The position numbers were made by a program, and so were the translations under genes. A stretch of 64,000 nucleotides of DNA, taken from the NCBI RefSeq assembly GCF_045679555.1, contig NC_092093.1, positions 66,287,714 through 66,351,713 of the forward strand, written 5' to 3'. Shown here piece by piece: positions 61,331 to 64,000 of this stretch. The stretch is from Salvelinus alpinus. Taxonomy: Eukaryota > Chordata > Actinopteri > Salmoniformes > Salmonidae. Position 1 is the stretch's first letter. Every line of letters begins with the position of its first letter. The notes under the pieces were generated by a model. It searched no databases, was not told where the DNA came from, and was given only the letters and a program-made list of their open reading frames with translations.

Positions 61331-62905
61331 TAGGGTTACAAAGGGTCGGAAACTTTCCGGTAAATTTTCGGAATATTTCTGGAATTTTTCCATGGGAATT
61401 TTGGCAATTTTGTTTAAATTCATCAAAAAAGTTAACTTATAACAGTGAACCTTTTTTGTGGGATACACATAAGCCAATTCTAGGTCTTGTGGCATATTTT
61501 GGTTAAACTATCCCCAATTCAATAGAATTGCAATCCTCTGCACGCACAGTGCATTCTTCCATCATATGTGCAGTGCACTCTTCCATCACATGTACAGCTG
61601 ATTCTCAAGATCTTGTACACTAATGAGATGCTATTGAGCCCACACTACATGCTTTCTGGTAAGTTTTGATTACAATACTGGATGGGGTGAATATATTTTA
61701 TGTGATGTTGATTAACTAGTAAATAGTAGCCTACAGCAAAGTGTGTTAAATCATTTCTAACTTGTTAACAATTTCTGCTAGTTCGTTTTTGCTACCATGT
61801 GGGTTTTAGCTTGCTTGAGCCTGCTAACTGAGGAGTGTTAATTCACCTGTTTCCATACATGTTTAATTTTAAAACATTTATCTTACAAAGGAGTTGTTTA
61901 ACTGCTTAACTATTTATCTGTACATGGAATTGTATTTGGTTTTTTTAACAACAAAAAAATCTAATCTTTACAGGAAAATACCATGTGTGGAGACATTTCA
62001 CTGCAGCTAATGTAGAAGGAAAAACTGTGTACATTTGCAAATACTGTGCCAAATCATATGTGAAGAATGCAACAAAGATGCAGAATCATCTGGCCAAGTG
62101 CATATAGTTCCCTCAGCGCTCACAACAAGCAACCTCTGACAAAAGTCCCTCTACTTCTATTTGAGGTGAAAATGATGAATCAGACACCTTATCGATAGCA
62201 GCAGCTATGACTCAATGGAGGAACGTAGTAAGAGAAATGCTGATGAATGTCTTGCTCGAGCTGTGCAACTGGTTCACCTCTGATGCTCACAGGCAATGTG
62301 TATTGGAAGAGATTTCTGAATGTTCTTCGCCCAACATACACCCCTCCAACCAGACATGCTTTATCTACTCATTTGCTGGATGCAGAGTTCAACAGAGTTC
62401 AACAGAGTTCAAGTGAAGGTCAAGCAAATCATAGAGAAAGCAGACTGTATTGAGATCATCTCTGATGGGTGGTCGAATGTTCATGGGTAAGGAATAATTA
62501 ACTACATAATCTCCACCCCTCAACCAGTATTCTACAAGAGTACAGACACCTAGGACAACAGACACACCGGTCTCTACATTGCAGATGACCTTGGACCACA
62601 GAAGGTATTTGCAGTGGTGAGAGACAATGCTGCGAACATGAAGGCTGCTTGGTCTAAAGTGGAAGAGACCTACCCTCACATCACACCCATTGGCTTTGCT
62701 GCTCATGCATTGAATCTGCTCCTCAAGGACATCATGGCACTGAAAACAATGGATACACTCTACAAGAGAGCCAAGGAAATGATTAGGTATGTGAAGGGTC
62801 ATCAAGTTATAGCAGCCATCTACCTCACCAAGCAAAGTGAGAAGAATAAGAGCACCACATTGAAGCTGCCCACCAACACCCATTGGGGTGGTGTTGTCAT
62901 CATAT
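61331..62905 (+). pseudogene. hAT transposase gene, decayed
   Basis: The left terminus TAGGGTTACAAAGGGTCGGA is followed by a noncoding leader and an acceptor-like TTTACAG at 61967-61973. The next exon encodes a BED zinc finger: YHVWRHF, VYICKYCAKSYV, MQNHLAKC. A stop follows at 62105. Further on, in various frames, are FLNVLRPTYTPPTRHALSTHLL, ADCIEIISDGWSN, VRDNAANMKAAW (catalytic-core signature), FAAHALNLLLKDI and LPTNTHWGGVV. The remainder, including the C-terminal dimerisation region and right terminus, is not seen. Multiple stops make it inactive. It is transcribed away from htr5a. Confidence 0.82.
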
Positions 62906-64000
62906 CAGAATTTTACTGTAGCTAGTTGTCAGAAAATATAATTAAAAGAATACACTATTCATCTATGGGAATGATACTTATATATTTCCCCTTTCATCTG
63001 TGTCTGGTGTTACTGTAGCAAGGGCTGGCTAGCTAGGGCTTCAGCCATGTCAACACATCATGTCAACACATCTGTCAATGCTGCTGTGAATTTTGTCCTT
63101 ACAAACTTTCCAAATGGGAAATGTATAAAAAAAAATGTTTTACATCATTGATTCAATTTCAATGTTGCTTGAGTTGCTTTATGTATCACCAAACTGCTCA
63201 ATGCATCCCAGTTTCTTGACACAGGCGTTTCAAGGAGCTCTCAGTCAAGATGAGCTCATAAAAAGGAGCTCCCCTCCCACTCAGCCTGTTTTTTCAAACT
63301 TCCTGGTAGTAATCCATTAGAGAAAGAGTACTTTTAATCAAATTTTGAGCATTTCTATCACCCCAAAAATAGTATCGGTGATATTTTCCTTACTCAAAAG
63401 GCCATTTTTTATGGGAATCAGAATGACTGTTTGAAGAAGGAAAAAAAACAGCATGGAAGTGAATTAAAACCCAATCTATGTTGAAATGAACCCATGTTTG
63501 GGTAATCAGGTTATTTTCAGGTGTGGCTTTCAGTTATTTTTGGCCACCCTACGGGAGTAAATGCAATTCTAGTTCATCATGTTAAGGTCATTTCACTTTC
63601 CCTTTAATATTTCTGGATATCACTTATCCTAATATCAAATGAATAATACTATATAAGTACTATAACAAAGGGATAGCTACCCCAATATTGTGATATGCAT
63701 AGGTTCTTAACAAACCCATACTCATACGTAATATTTTGATGAACTTTCCAAATCGCGCCAAAACAAAATAAGCTAGACAAGGTGGGACCTTTTGGTGTCT
63801 AATTAATTATGCGAGAAATGTTGGTAGAAACGATTTATTTTCGAAAATATTGATCTAATAACTATCATATAGAAGTAAACTTTGAGTCACGCAATGACAT
63901 GCTGTGTGGTCCTCCCACTTTGACTCATTGGGAAAGCGTGCAGTTTATTAGGCTACAGATGAAATACTTTCCTTTGTGTTAAAGTATTTAAGCAAACATA
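62906..64000. other. Dispersed repeat segment, then no gene recognised
   Basis: 62925-63205 is homologous to the flanks of the nested insertion at 37850-39260. The rest, to the window end, is AT-rich without coding features. Confidence 0.55.

Overview
The window is nuclear DNA of a salmonid fish (Salmo, Oncorhynchus, Salvelinus or a close relative; species not resolved). Three copies of a tRNA-derived SINE with an internal GTTAAC (HpaI) site, the salmonid HpaI family, support this. So do many Tc1-like transposons, an L1 and other LINE families that I recognise as common in salmonids, and a vertebrate two-exon GPCR gene. AT-rich intergenic DNA dominates, and most of the longer open frames are transposon debris or frame shadows.

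One host protein gene is clear: a serotonin receptor 5A gene (htr5a), on the minus strand. Its first coding exon is at 60366-61091 and its last at 49231-49560. The 10.8-kb phase-0 intron has GT/AG ends, and the product is about 351 residues with all seven membrane helices. A strong splice acceptor 85 bases upstream of the ATG suggests an additional 5' noncoding exon outside the coding part. The only RNA gene I can fold in full is tRNA-Arg(CCG) at 12090-12162, minus strand, with a T-run terminator.

Layout: 1-12 kb holds a Tc1-type MITE, an L1 fragment, an endonuclease-encoding LINE 5' half (2431-3573), a long interspersed repeat, L2-like debris and a rearranged minus-strand LINE (9607-12060) that ends 29 bases from the tRNA gene. 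12-20 kb has a HpaI SINE inside L2-like debris, a MITE inside a hairpin repeat, a Ty3/Gypsy RNaseH-integrase remnant, an array rich in CACATGTG palindromes and a Tc1 end. 20-23.2 kb is one L1 3' end split by another LINE and by a Tc1 element. 23-33.5 kb holds Tc1 copies, two hAT-type nonautonomous elements with exact 8-bp target duplications, a large GA microsatellite and a 1.38-kb Tc1 element. 33.5-37.4 kb is L2-like LINE sequence and a gag-like ORF1 fragment. 37.8-39.3 kb is a multiply nested insertion whose empty-site relative lies at 62.9-63.2 kb. 41.1-44.1 kb is the most complete LINE. 46.8-48.7 kb is another LINE copy interrupted by a HpaI SINE. 48.9-61.1 kb is the htr5a locus, whose intron contains a Tc1 copy with an internal insertion, a degraded Crypton-like (DUF3504) coding remnant and MITEs. 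61.2-62.9 kb holds half a MITE and a decayed hAT transposase gene, directly upstream of htr5a.

Apart from htr5a and the tRNA, the genes do not form a pathway; the window mostly records layered transposition. I found no operon, CRISPR array, toxin gene or novel enzymatic system. The most interesting items are the Crypton-like remnant in the htr5a intron, the nested insertions that give a relative order of events, and the transposon-dense flanks of htr5a. Family names come from recognising sequence features, not from a database search.
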